Positions 41,878-52,447 of a stretch of DNA of 64,000 nt are shown piece by piece (position 1 is the stretch's first letter; every line of letters begins with the position of its first letter). The DNA is from Escarpia spicata (Eukaryota > Annelida > Polychaeta > Sabellida > Siboglinidae). Both the position numbers and the translations under genes were made by a program. The notes below the pieces were generated by a model that was not told where the DNA came from, made no database searches, and saw only the letters and a program-made list of their open reading frames with translations. The stretch is from contig OZ023206.1 in assembly GCA_963995525.1 (NCBI GenBank), positions 30,252,021-30,316,020 on the forward strand, read 5' to 3'.

Positions 41878-42506
41878 TTATGATCTCGTCACGTAGACGT
41901 ACTGAAGCCTATCATCGGGAAAGACACAAGTGCGCAAGCGCATATTTTCAGCTGTTTCCTGTTTTAGATCTACTAGCAGATACCCGTAAGGTGCTGACGT
42001 GGCATCTTTGAAGGCTTCCATCATAAATTTAACTCGACCCGGATACATCTGCTTCGCCAGGTGACCTACTTGGCCGGCGTCGCGTGGGCTCTTGAATAAC
42101 ACCATATATTGCGCATTCAAGCTGATTGTGCGGTTTTCTTTCCCTTTCGGAAACATATTCTGCACAAGCTGTACGACGGACGCGTTGCAATGATGGCTTT
42201 TTTTAGTGAACAAGGTCGTGACCTGGCTATTGGTTTCCTCCATAACATAAGGTCATCGAGTACTAGAAGGGTCCTCTTTTTTCCGTCTAGAAGCTTCGGA
42301 TCCGGTAAACCGTCTACGAATTCTATATCGGCTGACATAGAGGTGTAGGCGCTTTGCCATTGGCCGTAACACCATAGAAACTTCTCCGGGGGCGGTTCGA
42401 TCATAGAAGAAGCAAACTGCAGCAGGCGAGTAACGAAAGTAGTCTTACCACACCCCGTAGGGCCGGCTACTATACACGTAAAAGGGTGCTTCCACGTCCC
42501 GCTCAT
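41878..42506 (-). pseudogene. Genome-packaging ATPase (FtsK/HerA-type), frameshifted
   Basis: Minus strand from ATG 42506. Walker A GPTGCGKT sits near residue 15 and Walker B RTLLVLDDLM near residue 78, followed by a sensor-type region (TLFTKKSHHCNASVVQLVQN) and QYMVLFKSPRDAGQVGHLAK, typical of the A32/adenovirus IVa2-like packaging ATPases of Polintons. The two halves are in different frames: the first runs on in the wrong frame from about 42243, while the second is open from 42243 to 41878. A small indel just after Walker B explains this. Without correction the protein lacks its C-terminal half. Confidence 0.85.
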
Positions 42507-42543
42507 ATCGACGACTGGCGTGTACGAAACGAACGATGACTTA

Positions 42544-43002
42544 TTATTCGTTTATTCTATACGCATCGCGCACCTCCATCAATAATTTACCAAGCATATT
42601 TGGACCTACTTTACCGTCTTTACCGATACCCCAGAAGCCTTCGGGCGACGGCACGCACTCCACCAATTCGACTTTCCCGGTAGCCAATAGGAGGCCGTTC
42701 AACCTTTTTGAACCTCTGAATTTATTCATCAGCAGCGATTTCATGCACCCAACCCTAACTCCGTTCCATTCGGCGCTCGTTCTCTTCTTCACGATTCTGT
42801 AACTTCGACGTTTCGCCATATAGGACGTCCGCGCCTCTTTGATGTACACCGCGCTTTTCTCGTCTTCATTAAACATTGCTTTTCTAAACTGGTAAGCGTG
42901 CTCGACGGATTTGAAACTTAGACCGTACGCCTTGACTCGACAAGAATAGAAATTCGATAGGTACGATGCCGAACCGCCGAAATGTATAGGAGACTCCATC
43001 AT
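42544..43002 (-). CDS. NADAR-family (YbiA-like) N-glycosidase
   Basis: 152 residues from ATG 43002, the usual single-domain length. Motifs in order: YLSNFYSC near the N-terminus, FKSVEHAYQFRKAMF with the conserved Glu and Tyr-Gln, WNGVRVGCMKSLLMNKF in the middle, and EGFWGIGKDGKVGPNMLGKL at the C-terminal end with the WG.G and N.LG residues. NADAR proteins cleave N-glycosidic bonds of ADP-ribose adducts, including ADP-ribosylated guanosine. The frame is intact and divergent from the inverted repeat, with a TATATATATATAG run at about 43078-43090 upstream. It is first in the minus-strand gene set; as cargo it could oppose host ADP-ribosylation (inference). Confidence 0.85.
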   Translation of the reverse strand: MMESPIHFGGSASYLSNFYSCRVKAYGLSFKSVEHAYQFRKAMFNEDEKSAVYIKEARTSYMAKRRSYRIVKKRTSAEWNGVRVGCMKSLLMNKFRGSKRLNGLLLATGKVELVECVPSPEGFWGIGKDGKVGPNMLGKLLMEVRDAYRINE

Positions 43003-43309
43003 ACTGTCGAATAATGACTACCAGACCTCGTAAATATCCTATATATAGACTGAGGTGTATAAACGCCAGGGAGGTTATATATATATATAGAACGCCAGGG
43101 GGCTCTACCACTTATCACATAACCGCTAGGGGGGTGCATAGCCGCTAGGGGGCAGCAGTGAAATGGCACTGTCTCGCCACCTACTTAACGCAACTCATCA
43201 ATCATAACGTTTTTTATAAGTAAGCTGTCAAACCCACTTAAGATATTTCATTTTTTATAAGTAGATTTTTCGTTGGTGCGGGTCAACTTTCTTGACCTGT
43301 GTTGATCTT

Positions 43310-43385
43310 TGTGACCCGCGGTGCCTTTGATCTCCTTTGATCTTGCACCATGTCTGGGGCCAGCGCAGCCTCCCTAACTACTACT
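43310..43385 (-). repeat. Right terminal inverted repeat of Polinton C
   Basis: Inverted complement of 38152-38224 with one extra AGT at the tip. Just inside are two GTTTTTTATAAGTA-like repeats at about 43209 and 43251. Confidence 0.9.
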
Positions 43386-44726
43386 ATCGTGTTGTTGGCT
43401 GAATCAAGAGTTGGCATTCAGAATCTTTGCCAACGGCTCAGCAAAGCGTTCAGCAAATGTGGCCTTAGTCTGAACCTAGAGAAATCGAAGACGCTCAGAA
43501 TTGCGGTGGACGGCAAGGCGAAAAGGTTTGCGACCCACACCCGCTCGTGACCTTAGCAGGGAGGTCTTTGCCCGTCGTGACAATATCCCAATGCTACAAA
43601 TACCTGGGGATTTCAATCAGTGCGAGAGAGGCTGACTCGACTCCGGAAGAGCTTCTCACCCGTGGGTTGAACCACCTCACCCGTGCTCCTTTGAAACCCC
43701 AACAGCGCTTATACATGCCAAGAACTAATCTTATACCCAAACTACATCATCGTCTAGTCCTTTCTCGGAGCAATTGCTCCGTGCTAAAGAGACTAGACAA
43801 GCTGATCCGAAGAGGCTTGAGGTCGTGGCTTAAGCTGCCGCGGGACACAGTGAATGCATACTTTCACACTGAGATCAAAGAAGGAGGGTTGGGGGTTCCC
43901 TCACTTCGACTAACTATACCATTCATGAAAGCAATGCGACTGGCGCGGCTTTCGCAATCCTCGGACCCTGCGATCGTCGCCCTCGCGACAACCTCTTCCA
44001 ATTTCACCAAAGAGAGATTCCGGTGTCGCTCTCCCCTCAATAGAGTTGGAAATGAGGTTGTCTACGATCCTGCCTCGGCTAAAAGAGCCTTAGCCTCTTC
44101 ACTTCACGCGTCAGTTGACGGTCGTGGCCTTAGAGCGTCTTCGGAAGTCCCGTCAGTTAACAGCTGGGTAACTGATGGTACAGCGTTAATGACTGGGGCC
44201 AGTTTTATCCATGCCATCCAAATTCGGGCCGGTACGGTCGCCACCAAATTAAGAGCATCCAGAGGGCGAACCGGTGCCGATACTCGGTGTGACGCTTGCT
44301 GGCGCACCGAGTCGATAGGGCATATCCTACAGGTGTGTCCCAGAACCTGGGGACACCGAATAATGCGCCATGACACGGTCTTGGAGAAGTTTCTCCAGAC
44401 AACGGATGGTCGGTTATGAGAACTCCCACGATTCCTGTGTGTGGCGATAGCCCACAGAAGCCTGACGCGGTGCTCTACTCTCCGACACATTGTTGGGTCA
44501 TCGATGCGTCGGTCGTTGCCGATAACGCCGACCTCGATGATGCCCATATGAGCAAGTGTCGGAAGTACGACACCCCGGCCGTTCGCGATTGGTGCCGGTC
44601 GAACCGGCCTTCTCCAGACTTTCAGAGGCGTATTGTTCGGTGCCCTCATCTTCAACTGGCGCGGCGCCATGTCGGCTCGGTCTGCCAGCATGTGTCGTGT
44701 GTTGAAACTATCACAGTCAGATCTTA
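43386..44726 (+). pseudogene. R2 reverse transcriptase end, zinc knuckle and endonuclease
   Basis: RT homology resumes in phase after the duplicated ATCGTG: LLAESRVGIQNLCQRLSKAF and GLSLNLEKSKTL, a frame break near 43547, then YKYLGISISAREAD and a long thumb-like region. The C-terminal knuckle is CDACWRTESIGHILQVC...H...H (about 44288-44370). A TGA at 44417-44419 separates the restriction-like endonuclease part, readable to 44726: QKPDAVLYSP, then VIDASVVADNADLDDAHMSK, with the KPD catalytic motif retained and the following D element altered. The copy is inactive. Confidence 0.8.
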
Positions 44727-45744
44727 AAATCCTAAGCGTATGTGTCGTTGAATGGGGCTGGAAAATATACAGAGCGTTTCATCGGTCCACTACTTGGCAG
44801 TAGGAAACGGTTATATCAGTAACATGAGGTGCAGTAGGCTACGGGCTCGTCTGTCCAAGTAAACCCGTTCGCATATTATTCTCTAGCGGAATACGCTATA
44901 ATCAGGAAACTCGCCGAGTTTGTATTCTTTTGATGCATTTCGTTTGCGTTCGATTTCGTTTATGTTTGTATTCATTTGTTAAATCTCGGCTTGAGGTAAT
45001 TGTGTTTTTTTTAAGAATTTTCTGAAATTTGTTTACCCAATCACATATGGAAACATGTGCATGCAGTTGCCCAACCGGAGTCGGACCGTTTTCCTTTTTT
45101 AAAGATAGTTACTCGCCGTAGGGGCTACACGCGAATGTCGAGATAAGACCGAGCTTGGTCCCTCAGCCCCCTGTCTCCTCAGCTGGATAGCCCTCCCTCG
45201 GGGGGGGGGGCGAAAGGCACCGCCCTGGGGCATCAGCCTTCTAGTACAAAAGCCTCTGGAGTCCCTAGACTACTGACGTGCCTCTTCGACGCGCCCGTAG
45301 AAATTACCCCACGTCGGGGGAAGCCGAATCGTCAGTGGCCGACCCCCTGCTCGTCACCATCAGGGCAGGGGCATTGGGAGGAGCAACGGCCCCCCACGAA
45401 AGGAAGTGAGCAGCCAGCTCACTTACCTATCCGTTGCCGGATGGGGTACCCGTGAAACCGCACAATGTGAATACCCCCGGAGGGTAAGGGCCGGACTCGT
45501 CAGGTTTGCCAATGGCACTCCACCCGGCCCTGGCAAATGGAGCCATTAGTGAATTCACCCTTCAGCGTCTCTATCCCGCTCCGCAGCCAGCGGAGTGGGA
45601 TCCCGTTCCCCGGTGGAACGAAAACCAAAAACAAAAATGATCACTGGGGGACGGCGGGAGCAGAATAGGCCCCGGGGAGGGGGCGTCCTCTTGAGGACGA
45701 CCTCTCACCTATTCCCGGCAGAGGCAGCCGTTAGTCGAGAGACA
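44727..45744 (+). other. Probable R2 3' untranslated region
   Basis: GC-rich, C/G-run-containing sequence (G10 run at about 45200) with no ORF of note. No 28S downstream sequence is found. Its end is set by the start of the repeat shared with 31126. Confidence 0.4.
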
Positions 45745-46430
45745 GCCTCAAAATGCCTTACTTGCACAACTACGGGTTAGTTTTGTTTTCATTATAAATT
45801 ATTTCTAAGTAACAATGCAAAGCAGCAGTCGTTGCGGGGAGGAGATAAATGTTTACACTTAATTTTCACCATTATTATGTATACAAGAATAACATAACGG
45901 AACAGGCAATGCATTTCTGTTGCGTTCTGCGACTGACCGACATGGTAGGTACGGCCATGCAGCATCGTAGCGTGATACAGATTCATGTGGGTGCTACACA
46001 CACAATGAAACAGCTGTATGCAAAAACGAGTGCCGAAGCGACGATGCCTATAAACGCCGATGCTGTACATCTCTTCAATGAGGCGTATCAACAGGTTGCG
46101 CGTTTAATGAACAAATCTGTATTTGGGTGGGGTCGCTACACTCGACACAGATGTGCTCGAAAAGGACCTTCGGGACATAGCGGACGCGGTTATTCGTTTG
46201 GTGGTTGGCATGCTATCGAGCATACTGGGTGTCTTACACCATGCCATACAACAGGATATGCATGCGCGCTTCATAGAAGCTATGATGTCGAACGGTCTGA
46301 ACATGCATATTGCCGACGTATTTACGACGTACGGTGCCAGCGTAATAGAGAACATGAAAACGCAACATATGTCACCCACCGACGTATCAGCGCATCTCAG
46401 GATCGTTTACTTGATAATTGTTTAAACACA
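45745..46430 (+). pseudogene. Recurrent unidentified gene, third copy (5' truncated)
   Basis: Homology to the gene at 31039 starts inside exon 1 (TGCCTTACTTGCACAACTAC). The following block matches 31144-31840 with a deletion of about 40 bp near 45945 and scattered substitutions. The same frame slip at TTTGGGTGGGG (about 46119-46129) is present. Exon 1's start is replaced by R2-adjacent sequence, so this copy cannot make the full protein. Confidence 0.6.
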
Positions 46431-47038
46431 CAGGAGATGTGCGCAAAAACGTCTTGACTGCCAAGGCAACAGACAAAGAAGTGGAGCAGGAGGTGAAGAT
46501 GTTGTTAAAGTTTGCTACGGAGAGGGATGTCGGCCGGAAGGAGAGAGAAGAGAGGAAGCGAACCGCTGTAATCGCTGTGCCATGAAGGCCACACACGGAA
46601 CTATATATAGGACTAGTTTCTTTATCCAATACTGCAATTTGTATTATTGCTATTTGGTGGGTCTCCCACCGATGTGTGGTTGGTCCCCTCATAATAAATT
46701 CAGCTTTATACAAAGCTTTTACACAAAATACACTTGTCCTGTGTTACTATGCAAACTAGCCATGATTTATAGTCAGTCCGTTCAGTAGATATATCATAAA
46801 ACATCACACTTAAAATACTCTTTCCTTGTGTTTATAAAGTGAAAACAGTTGTATGCACGTATACTAAGAATGGCCATGTGTTACAATATATCAAATGAGC
46901 AGGTGCTTTAGGAAAGGGGTTGAATTGCGCTAAATTATGGTTAGAAAGTAGGTTATACATTAATGTCAGTTTAACGTTACATTTTCGTTAGAAATAAAAA
47001 AGTTAGGAAAACGTTAAGCAAACGACTGAAATAACGTT
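46431..47038. repeat. 3' region of the recurrent gene, third copy, plus subterminal repeats
   Basis: Matches 31849-32420: GAG-rich segment, AATAAA near 46692, then TTAACGTTACATTTTCGTTA-type repeats cut off at about 47038 by gypsy A leader sequence. Confidence 0.65.
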
Positions 47039-47151
47039 ACAAGTTAATTCTCTGGTGAAAGCGAAAAATTGGCGATGTTTATTTTTGGGACACTGAACAG
47101 GGTCCAGGTCAAGACAGCCAGGTTCTGTTATGATTCCTCCCTAGGGAGCAG

Positions 47152-48327
47152 GTGCAGTATTCTACCAGGTCAGAAGTAGACAGGTCTATTCAGGAGAGTA
47201 ATGTTGCAGAGAAGCAGCATGCGTTAGTGATTATGAGGGGTAGAAATGCTGGTCTGGGAGAGAGATTGTCAAAGATGAAATGGCAGGAGGAGCAGTTGAG
47301 ATCGGAGAAGGATCAGTTGACAGCAGAAAATGATCAGTTGACACGGGAAGAAGGTATATTGTTAACGGCAATTAGTAAATAAGTTCAATGGTAGAACTGT
47401 TTCCAGAAACATGTGCAAATCTGAGTGCTAAAAATCGAGTGCAATCACTGTTTGACAACAGCAGTGACACTGTTCAGGTCTTACCTGATCGCAGAAAACA
47501 ATAGTCCAATGCCATGTGATAATGTTGCTACAGTGGGGCAGACCAAGGTAGCATTGGAATCAAGGATGTGTGATACATCAGATAATGCGATGATGTCTGA
47601 TCAAAAGGGCGCTGACATGAAATGTCCTGTTGTCACCCTTGGTTACTGCATCCCCAGAGAGAATCTTCAGTGGTAGTTTGTCAAGAACACCACCAAATGT
47701 TGGTAGGCCAAGTCATGAACCTGTAGACTTTACAGGAGGCGCTTGTGAAACTCCATTTAATATAGGACATGTGGGAAATATGGCTGGGAAGTTGCACCCA
47801 ACAAAATTATCCCACAATCTCATATACCAGCGTTATTTTCATCTTTACCAAACCCCAAGGGGTATGGACAGTCTGCTATCAGGTCAAGAGAAGAAAGGTG
47901 CAGGAAATGACTGGCCAATGTTTAGGGCCTACCATCCTGTTTATGACACAGGCAGGAAGGAGGCTCATTATGGTCAGCATGGGGAGCTTCAGCCAGATGG
48001 CTGGCTGGTTAGTTAATGACCTTTGGGGCCTGCAGACAGGATTATGTAATTGACAACACAGCTGGTCAAGTGGTGTTGCATCTACCCAGTGTTAGGTTCT
48101 CCATGCCAACTACTCGGGTCAAGGCACCAAAACCAAAGAGCCCAGCATTGTATGATGGCAAGAGTAGCTGTCCTGATTACCTGGTTCAATTCAAAATGGT
48201 TTCGGATTTGAACAGGTGGGACGAAGCTACTCGTGCTTTGGAGCTAGCCACCAGCTTACATGGGCAGGCTCAAGGGGTGTTGAGTGACCTTTGTGTCAGT
48301 AACATTGTTACATGGTTTAGATTATAA
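47152..48327 (+). pseudogene. Gypsy A gag remnants
   Basis: A coiled-coil piece (EEQLRSEKDQLTAENDQLTR, about 47286-47345) is followed after stops by the segment homologous to the gag starts at 18711 and 30444 (YQTPRGMDSLLSGQE, about 47836-47890). A capsid-like stretch reads SPALYDGKSSCPDYLVQFKM, then DLNRWDEATRALELATSLHG and QAQGVLSDL (48140-48290), the typical Ty3/gypsy Gag pattern of F-DGK...W..Y...F. The pieces sit in different frames. Structural protein of the element's particle; not functional here. Confidence 0.65.
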
Positions 48328-48330
48328 AAC

Positions 48331-48705
48331 CTGTCTTTGTGGTTTTTCTATTGGCCGTTTAAATTATTATTGGCCTTTTATATTATTACAAAAAAATAAG
48401 TATTTACAACTGAATTAAGGTGTCATGTGCCATTTCACTCTGACTCAGTCAGTTTTTGCCTGTCTAAGACTAAGTGGATTTCTATAGTTTTAAATAGTGG
48501 TTCCCTAATCATGTGGAATGACATGTGTGCCATCATCACAATCTTGCCAATACAGAGTCTAATGGATGGGCAAGCTATATTTAATTTGAGATTGGTGGTA
48601 CACTTACTGTATGCCAAACTGCCACTAACACTCATGTAATGTACTCATTGCATTTTCCATACAAAATTAACAACAATCAGTCTCATCAAAAGATGGCTCA
48701 GTCTC
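48331..48705. other. Spacer without recognisable feature
   Basis: AT-rich sequence between the gag and integrase remnants; protease, RT and RNase H are missing here. Nothing else recognised. Confidence 0.4.
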
Positions 48706-48711
48706 ATCAAA

Positions 48712-48950
48712 AGTAAGATTATGATCCTCAGGGCACCATATGGGAAAGGGAATTCGATGTGGGTGATTTAGTCTATTTTCCACAGTGGAACAAAACAAGA
48801 AGCTTTTACTGGTGTGGAAGGGCCCATTAGAGGTAATATCTAGGCTAGTAGATTGAATATTTGGGAGCATGTCAAACACCATGACAAACTCAACATGTAT
48901 GAGGATTGAGATATTCCACTCTGGGTGAGGCGGACACGACACATACTAAA
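48712..48950 (+). pseudogene. C-terminal remnant of a gypsy integrase
   Basis: In one frame with several stops: EREFDVGDLVYFPQWNKTRS, then after breaks KHHDKLNMYED and LWVRRTR. The GDLV....R...W.GP..V and H.D.L..Y order is the C-terminal GPY/F-type region of Ty3/gypsy integrases. Heavily decayed. Confidence 0.5.
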
Positions 48951-49272
48951 TACACATAGTTAGCTGGAGTGAGGGAATTATTCCACCCCAGCCAAGCAAC
49001 AGTCAATGACCAAGTAACCACCCTAGGTGATCGAATCATCCCAACAATGACCACGTGACGTGGCCACAAGGTTACTCGTCCATCTCGGTTTTAGTAGATC
49101 TCTACTTGCAGATGGAGATGAGCACTTCGGACACGGAGGGGAGCCCTAAGCGTGAAAAGCAGAGGGGAGGCAGGTTGGGTATCGAAGAAAAAAAGAGGAG
49201 ACACCTGCCATGTAGGGGGCAATGCAACGCTAGACAATGTACCACGTAAACAGGGGGTAGTGGCTCAACCAT

Positions 49273-50303
49273 TGTAACAGACCTGCAGTGGCTAATTTAG
49301 TTAATTACTATTACTATTAGTTATCAGAGAAAGACTAGAACAGAAAAACCAGAGTCATGTTATATAAAAGCATTATATAAAAGAATGCTGCACAAGGCAA
49401 GCATATGGTTGCCGTCACTGTGGGCGCGTTTCTAAAGCAACAAGGTTTGAACGATTTGTTTATTTTCGCGTCTGTAGGCGTAGTTCTTGGTGTCTACCAG
49501 AACAGAATGTAGTTGACAGTTAAGAGTCATGACTGGAATTTGGTGCAGACATTGGCCTGACCTTAGATTCACTTCGTGACCATGTCCTGGTTTTAAGATC
49601 GAACCGGAAAGATTAAATTATGCAAATAAATGCAGACCCCCGCAGAACCCCTCACGTGAGTGAGCACCCTCATCCCCATAGTATGACAGCATTAAAAACA
49701 CGCATGCGTAGAGCCATAATTCTACAAATGTCATACTATACGTTTCGATACCTTACGGTTTAAAGACAATTCCTGGATTTGGCTTGAGGCCAAGCCAGTA
49801 TGTTTAAAAGGGAACTATTTTTGGAATTACGAGGAGGGCGGCAATGAACACACACGAAGAGACACGTTGACGCTCTCTACGGGAAACTAGGAAAATGTTC
49901 CCACATTTTAGACTTATCAAAATTTCGTCAAATATAAACCACGGTGGTTTATATATTGCTTTATCGTTCGATCTTCAAAAATCACGGACACTTTAAATAT
50001 AAAATAGAGTTGTACTGTCGGCGCACAACAATGTGCAAACGTTGTATGGACATTGTTGTCTGAAGTTTCTACTGATGAATAAAACATATATATTCGTGAC
50101 GAACCTGGAACGCTTGTTTGTTCAATTCCATTGACAAGCGAATACACCCTTAGCCGTGAGGGGACAATGCATCACTACAGCACGATGTACACGGCTTGGC
50201 GAGCGACATACCCGAGGTAAGGCTCCGGTCTTCTGAAGCCATTGCGTACCGCCCAATTGAAGGAAGGAAGGAAGGAAGACGGAGGGGACAGGACAACTTT
50301 ACA
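49273..50303 (+). repeat. LTR of gypsy family B
   Basis: Starts TGTAACAGACCTGCAGTGGC and ends near TTTACA before the TGGCG primer site. It contains TATATAAAAG (about 49361, with a partial duplication) and AATAAA near 50077. Confidence 0.6.
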
Positions 50304-50387
50304 ACTGGCGAGCGCGCCAGGATCAGTATAAAGAAACAAACGATGACGCAGTCTTACAACTGACGAGTCAACTCGAGATCGACAACG

Positions 50388-50621
50388 ATGTCAAACACTA
50401 CATCGACAACGTCAAAATCTGCTCCGGTGGCAGAGATTCAAGCACCGACGCCCCGTATGATACCTGCCGGCATGGAAGAAGCACCGTGGCCAGAGCACGG
50501 AGCATCGTTTCCCGAGGGAGACTGGCTCGACGAAGACATCGAAGCTTTCGACGAACCAGATCAAGGTCACCGACAAGACATGAACGACTCCGGAACGAGT
50601 GCGGAGAACAAAAAACAGTGA
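50388..50621 (+). CDS. Small leader ORF of gypsy B
   Basis: 77 codons from ATG 50388, 42 bp upstream of the gag ATG. Ser/Thr-rich start, then acidic and proline-containing (EAPWPEHGASFPEGDWLDED). It may be an N-terminal gag segment separated by a frame change, or an upstream ORF. No family recognised. Confidence 0.4.
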   Translation: MSNTTSTTSKSAPVAEIQAPTPRMIPAGMEEAPWPEHGASFPEGDWLDEDIEAFDEPDQGHRQDMNDSGTSAENKKQ

Positions 50622-50663
50622 GTGACAGTCAAACCATATTTGTAACGATCGAACTAAGTAACC

Positions 50664-51632
50664 ATGGATCATAATCAATTTCAAAATCTTACGCAAGGCT
50701 TGGCCGAGTTAGAAACTGAGAGGCGAGCGATACAAGCATCGCGAGAACAGATCCGTGATTTAATCAGACTAACTCAAAATTGTGACGGTTCCACCACGGC
50801 AGCAGTGAGAAATTGGATCCGTGATGTAACATTAGCCTTTAACCAGGTGGGTACAACTCATGTCGTTGAGATAGCTTTAAAAACTGTGTCCGGACCGTTG
50901 AGGTTTGAGTTAGAACGTTACATCGAAGGTGTAATTGCAGCTAATCAGATCGCACGAGCAGCCATTCCTTGGCCTGCTATCAGAGATCACATAGCTGCAC
51001 AATTTCTCAACCTTGATGAGAGCGCAGAACTGCGAGACGAACTGGAAAAACTGTGTCAATCTGCGTATGAACCGACTGCGCAATACGCCAGACGTTTCCG
51101 TGACGTAGCCGACGTGGCTTATCCGATCGGACAGCGTAACGCCGATCAAGAACGCCTCCTGATTAGAAGTTTCGCCCGAGGACTAGTTTCCGACGAACTG
51201 GCAAGGAAGCTCGTCGAACAAACAAATCCGGGAACCATCGAGGAAGCAATTACGGCCGTCACGAGATTTTGTGAGCGAAGTGACGCTTACAAACGACTTG
51301 GACGAGTGGAGGTTCCAATGGAGGTTGGAATTATCAAATCACGAAGAGGTGACATCGAATCGACCAGCCAGATCGACGCCTTGACAGCGACCGTTGCCCG
51401 TCTGTCAACCAAACTCGCGAAACTCGAGATAAACAACCAGGCGACGCGAGCGTCAACAACGCTGAGAGATGACAGGCACCGCCAACGATATACGCGCCCG
51501 GCTGAACGAACATTGCCTCCGCCTGCAAACCCCGCGCGAATGCGACACGTACAGTGTTACCAATGCGGACTCTATGGTCACCTCGTGAGAAACTGTAAAC
51601 AGGAACAGTCCGGCCGATTATATGCAAATTAG
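50664..51632 (+). CDS. Gag polyprotein with CCHC zinc knuckle (gypsy B)
   Basis: 322 codons from ATG 50664. A capsid-like helical region (residues about 45-210) includes WIRDVTLAF, WPAIRDHIAAQFLN, YARRFRDVADVAYP and LIRSFARGLVSDELARKLVE. A coiled segment follows, then a nucleocapsid knuckle CYQCGLYGHLVRNC at residues about 299-312 (C-x2-C-x4-H-x4-C). Gag forms the particle and binds the RNA. The frame is intact and no frameshift into pol is present because pol is deleted. Confidence 0.85.
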   Translation: MDHNQFQNLTQGLAELETERRAIQASREQIRDLIRLTQNCDGSTTAAVRNWIRDVTLAFNQVGTTHVVEIALKTVSGPLRFELERYIEGVIAANQIARAAIPWPAIRDHIAAQFLNLDESAELRDELEKLCQSAYEPTAQYARRFRDVADVAYPIGQRNADQERLLIRSFARGLVSDELARKLVEQTNPGTIEEAITAVTRFCERSDAYKRLGRVEVPMEVGIIKSRRGDIESTSQIDALTATVARLSTKLAKLEINNQATRASTTLRDDRHRQRYTRPAERTLPPPANPARMRHVQCYQCGLYGHLVRNCKQEQSGRLYAN

Positions 51633-51934
51633 TGTGACATAGTCAACCAATGACATCTTTAGTATCAACATGTGCAGAAAAGTGTTATGACTAAGAAAAT
51701 ATATACTTTGATGCAACTAAAGCCAACTATTTTGAACAGCATGGATTTTATAGTTCAATACACTGAACCATTAATTATCCGTGCCTGCATTCTGCACTCA
51801 CACTGCTTGCATGCTGTGACATATTTGTTTACATATTTCTCTCAAATGACAACAATCTTTGTTTTAATTTAGAGTACATATTGTTTATTACTGTGAAACT
51901 CATATTTGCTGTATTTGCATGTGTATTTTTGCAG

Positions 51935-52447
51935 GGATTGCATAATAATCAAGAATTTCAAAACAAATTGAACTTGACACAGGCTGGCAAAGCATACACG
52001 TTTGCTCAAGTCAGCACAAGAGACTACAAAAAACAAACGGTTTCTAATAACAACTATGGAAACAGAAATTGTCAAAACTGGTCCATTTGAGGAAGACCTC
52101 CCAGAAGTGCCTGACAGCCAGAAGGCATGCGGTGAGATCGCGGAGGTATCCATCCAATCGCAATCCTTGTGTCCAAGTTGTGATGCAGAGATCACAGTGG
52201 CACAAGGTAAAATGTGCACACATTTAACAAACTGATGCAGTGCATGGTCAAGGCTAAAGCTTCACGTGTACGGGATGTTAAAACCGGCACTTGCCACTTG
52301 GTTGGCCAAGACGTTGATCTTCACATAAAACTTCCAGGTGCAATGCTGAGGGCATTCACAGAGGATTTAGAGGAGCGTCTACTCATTCAGGACTCTGTAA
52401 CCATCAGTTATAACGAGGACAATCTAGCTACATCCATTACCATTTAA
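51935..52447 (+). pseudogene. OB-fold/zinc-ribbon protein exons (RPA-like), frameshifted
   Basis: An acceptor TTTTTGCAG ends at 51933. The exon reads LTQAGKAYTFAQVSTRDYKK, then a one-base slip at about 52038, then EDLPEVPDSQKACGEIAEVS and LCPSCDAEI with a donor-like CAAG|GTAAAA near 52206. A final segment LMQCMVKAKASRVRD...HIKLPGAMLRAFTEDL ends at TAA 52445-52447, with AATAAA at 52650. The CxxC pair and beta-rich blocks suggest an OB-fold single-strand-binding protein of a type I have seen repeatedly in invertebrate transposon-associated genes. Assignment tentative. Confidence 0.4.

Larger units (their letters stand above)
38152..43385 (+). mobile_element. Polinton-like element C, 5234 bp, inserted in R2
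   Basis: The terminal inverted repeats begin AGTAGTTAGGGAGGCTGCGC at 38152 and AGTAGTAGTTAGGGAGGCTG on the other strand at 43385, about 73 bp long with a 3-bp slippage. ATCGTG is duplicated at 38146-38151 and 43386-43391, the 6-bp duplication typical of Polintons. Plus-strand genes: RPA-like fragment, unknown gene, zinc-finger/PolB N-terminus. Minus-strand genes: NADAR, packaging ATPase, small core-like protein and a conserved Polinton protein. Integrase, protease, capsid and most of PolB are absent. Confidence 0.9.
35468..45744 (+). mobile_element. R2 non-LTR retrotransposon, split by Polinton C
   Basis: 28S junction, 5' ribozyme, one long coding region with N-terminal zinc finger and Myb motifs, an R2-type RT, a C-terminal zinc knuckle and a restriction-like endonuclease. 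RT is interrupted at 38152-43385. Further breaks show an inactive copy. The 3' limit is uncertain: 44727-45744 is taken as 3' UTR because homology to another repeat begins near 45745. Confidence 0.85.
47039..48950 (+). mobile_element. Ty3/gypsy family A copy 3, internal deletion derivative
   Basis: Starts with leader sequence matching 18590-18715 (AGTTAATTCTCTGGTG...), then gag pieces and, after a gap with no RT, an integrase C-terminus. LTRs are not seen at its own ends; the LTR at 49273 belongs to a neighbouring element. Confidence 0.6.
49273..51640 (+). mobile_element. Ty3/gypsy family B, 5' LTR plus gag only
   Basis: An LTR followed by a primer-binding-like TGGCGAGCGCGCCAGGAT (50306), leader, a small ORF and an intact gag. 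Pol is absent: after the gag stop, unrelated sequence begins. The LTR is related to the gypsy A LTR over most of its length but diverges near its 3' end. Confidence 0.65.
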
